Below, one piece after another: positions 4,799 through 6,075 of a stretch of DNA of 6,075 nt (position 1 is the first letter of the stretch; each line of letters opens with the position of its first letter). The DNA is from Chloroflexota bacterium (GTDB lineage Bacteria > Chloroflexota > Limnocylindria > P2-11E): the NCBI GenBank assembly GCA_013695575.1, contig JACDAF010000192.1, positions 1 to 6,075 of the forward strand, written 5' to 3'. The notes under the pieces were generated by a model, which was given only the letters and a program-made list of their open reading frames with translations, had not been told where the DNA came from and searched no databases. Made by a program: the position numbers and the translations under genes.

Positions 4799-6075
4799 AT
4801 GAGCGCGGCGGAGGGCACCGGAGCCGCGGGAACCTTCGTGCCATTTGTCTGGCTCATCGCGGCGTTCCCGCTGGCGGCCTTCCTGATCAACGGCCTCTTC
4901 GGAAAGCGTTGGCTGGGCCAGAGGAGCGGATGGCTCGCCTCCGCGTCGATCGGCGCCTCGGCGCTGCTGTCGATAGGCGTGTTCAGCGACGTCCTTCGTG
5001 GCGCGACGAGCACGACGGTGACGCTCTACCGCTGGATCGGCGTCGGCGATCTCAGGGTGGACGTCGCCGCGCTCGTCGACCCGCTTTCGGCCGTCATGCT
5101 CCTCGTCGTCACGGTCGTGTCGTTCCTCGTGCACGTGTACTCGATCGGGTACATGGAGCACGATCACGGCTTCTACCGCTTCTTCACGTGGCTCCCGCTC
5201 TTCGTGTTCGCGATGCTCATCCTCGTCCTTGCCGACAACTACCTCCTCATGTTCGTCGGCTGGGAAGGTGTCGGTCTCTGCTCGTACCTGCTCATCGGGT
5301 TCTGGTTCGAGCGGCCTGAGCCGGTCTTCGCAGCCAAGAAGGCGTTCGTCATGAACCGGGTGGGCGACTGGGGGTTCATGATCGGCATGATCGTCACGTT
5401 CCTCGTCTTCGGCTCGATGAACTTCACAGAGGTCTTTGGGCAGGTGGAGATCGCGGAGCAGGGCGTTCTCGGCCTCATCTGCCTCGCCTTCTTCCTTGGC
5501 GCGACCGGCAAGTCCGCACAGCTCCCGCTCTACTCCTGGCTGCCCGACGCGATGGAGGGACCGACGCCGGTCTCGGCGCTCATCCACGCCGCGACCATGG
5601 TGACCGCGGGGGTCTACCTCGTCGCCCGGTCGACGCCGCTCTTCGAGGCCGCCGGAGGGGTGCTGGTCGTGGTCGGCGCGGTCGGCGCGGTGACCGCGAT
5701 CTTTGCCGCGACGATCGCGCTCGTCCAAACGGACATCAAGCGCGTGATGGCGTACTCGACGGTCAGCCAGCTCGGCTACATGTTCCTGGCGCTCGGCGTC
5801 GGCGCGCCGATCGCCGCGATCTTCCACCTCGCGACGCACGCGTTCTTCAAAGCGCTCCTGTTCCTTGGCTCTGGCTCGGTCATCCACGCCATGGCCGGGG
5901 AGCAGGACATGCGGAAGATGGGCGGACTGCGCCGGAAGATGCCGCTCACGTACTGGACGATGCTCATCGCCGGCGGCGCGCTCGCCGCGGTGCCGCCGCT
6001 CGCCGGGTTCTGGTCGAAGGACGAGGTCGTGGGCGCCGCATTCACGAACGGCTACCCCATCCTCTGGGCGGTCGG
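4799..6075 (+). CDS. nuoL: NADH-quinone oxidoreductase subunit L (complex I, ND5-like), N-terminal two thirds
   Basis: The start of the distal antiporter-like proton-pumping subunit of complex I; 425 codons are present and the frame is open at the right edge. The full protein is normally above 600 residues, so the last helices and the long lateral amphipathic helix are outside. Conserved features in order: DPLSAVMLLVV at 94-104, YSIGYMEHD at 114-122, NYLLMFVGWEGVGLCSYLLIGFW at 147-169 with the key Glu E156, NRVGDWGF at 186-193, GATGKSAQLPLYSWLPDAMEGPTPVSALIHAATMVTAGVYL at 234-274 with pump Lys K238 and H263, QTDIKRVMAYSTVSQLGYM at 310-328, THAFFKALLFLGSGSVIHA at 346-364 with K351, and GFWSKDE at 403-409 with K407. 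All residues known to be important in E. coli NuoL in this span are kept. The ATG is 4 bp after the nuoK stop. This frame has no stop and so is not a pseudogene within the window. Confidence 0.97.
   Translation, partial: MSAAEGTGAAGTFVPFVWLIAAFPLAAFLINGLFGKRWLGQRSGWLASASIGASALLSIGVFSDVLRGATSTTVTLYRWIGVGDLRVDVAALVDPLSAVMLLVVTVVSFLVHVYSIGYMEHDHGFYRFFTWLPLFVFAMLILVLADNYLLMFVGWEGVGLCSYLLIGFWFERPEPVFAAKKAFVMNRVGDWGFMIGMIVTFLVFGSMNFTEVFGQVEIAEQGVLGLICLAFFLGATGKSAQLPLYSWLPDAMEGPTPVSALIHAATMVTAGVYLVARSTPLFEAAGGVLVVVGAVGAVTAIFAATIALVQTDIKRVMAYSTVSQLGYMFLALGVGAPIAAIFHLATHAFFKALLFLGSGSVIHAMAGEQDMRKMGGLRRKMPLTYWTMLIAGGALAAVPPLAGFWSKDEVVGAAFTNGYPILWAV

Noticed and set aside
5660..5692. Tandem GGTCGGCGC-like repeats
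   Set aside because: They encode the hydrophobic helix VVVGAVGAVTA of NuoL and are explained by codon bias; no repeat element is needed.
4553..5887. 444-codon minus-strand open frame across nuoK-nuoL
   Set aside because: Same antisense artefact: charged low-complexity translation opposite well-conserved NuoK and NuoL.
1..6075. CRISPR array, tRNA/rRNA, insertion sequence or attachment site
   Set aside because: No regular spaced repeats, tRNA-like arms, transposase frame or terminal inverted repeats were seen anywhere in the window.

Overview
The window is strongly G+C-rich bacterial chromosome with G/C-biased third codon positions. It holds two divergent transcription units. The rightward unit is part of a respiratory complex I (NDH-1) operon. 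The leftward unit pairs a cell-wall peptidase with what looks like the start of a radical SAM protein. A high-GC phylum such as Chloroflexota is my best guess, but nothing seen here settles the lineage.

Left, minus strand (1-1698): a membrane-anchored protein with two LysM repeats and an intact M23 (LytM-type) metallopeptidase domain starts at a TTG at 1698 and ends at 538. After a 48-bp gap, in the same frame, a second gene starts with an ATG at 489 and runs off the left edge. Its N-terminal features resemble the region ahead of the Cys cluster in a radical SAM family, but the cluster itself lies outside the window.

Middle (1699-1954): a 256-bp divergent intergenic region. It contains a good sigma-70-like promoter reading left (TTGACA, 18 bp, TATGGT), a GTACG/CGTAC inverted repeat in the predicted leader of the leftward gene, and a strong Shine-Dalgarno sequence. 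No convincing promoter was found for the rightward operon.

Right, plus strand (1955 to the end): nuoA, nuoC, nuoH, nuoJ, nuoK and the first two thirds of nuoL, tightly packed with overlaps of up to 10 bp and gaps of 4-33 bp. These encode membrane subunits of the proton-pumping arm plus the peripheral-arm subunit NuoC. The usual intervening genes nuoB, nuoD, nuoE-G and nuoI are absent. The Fe-S and quinone-site subunits must therefore be encoded elsewhere if the complex is conventional. This split gene order is the most notable feature of the window. I did not find a clearly new biological system.
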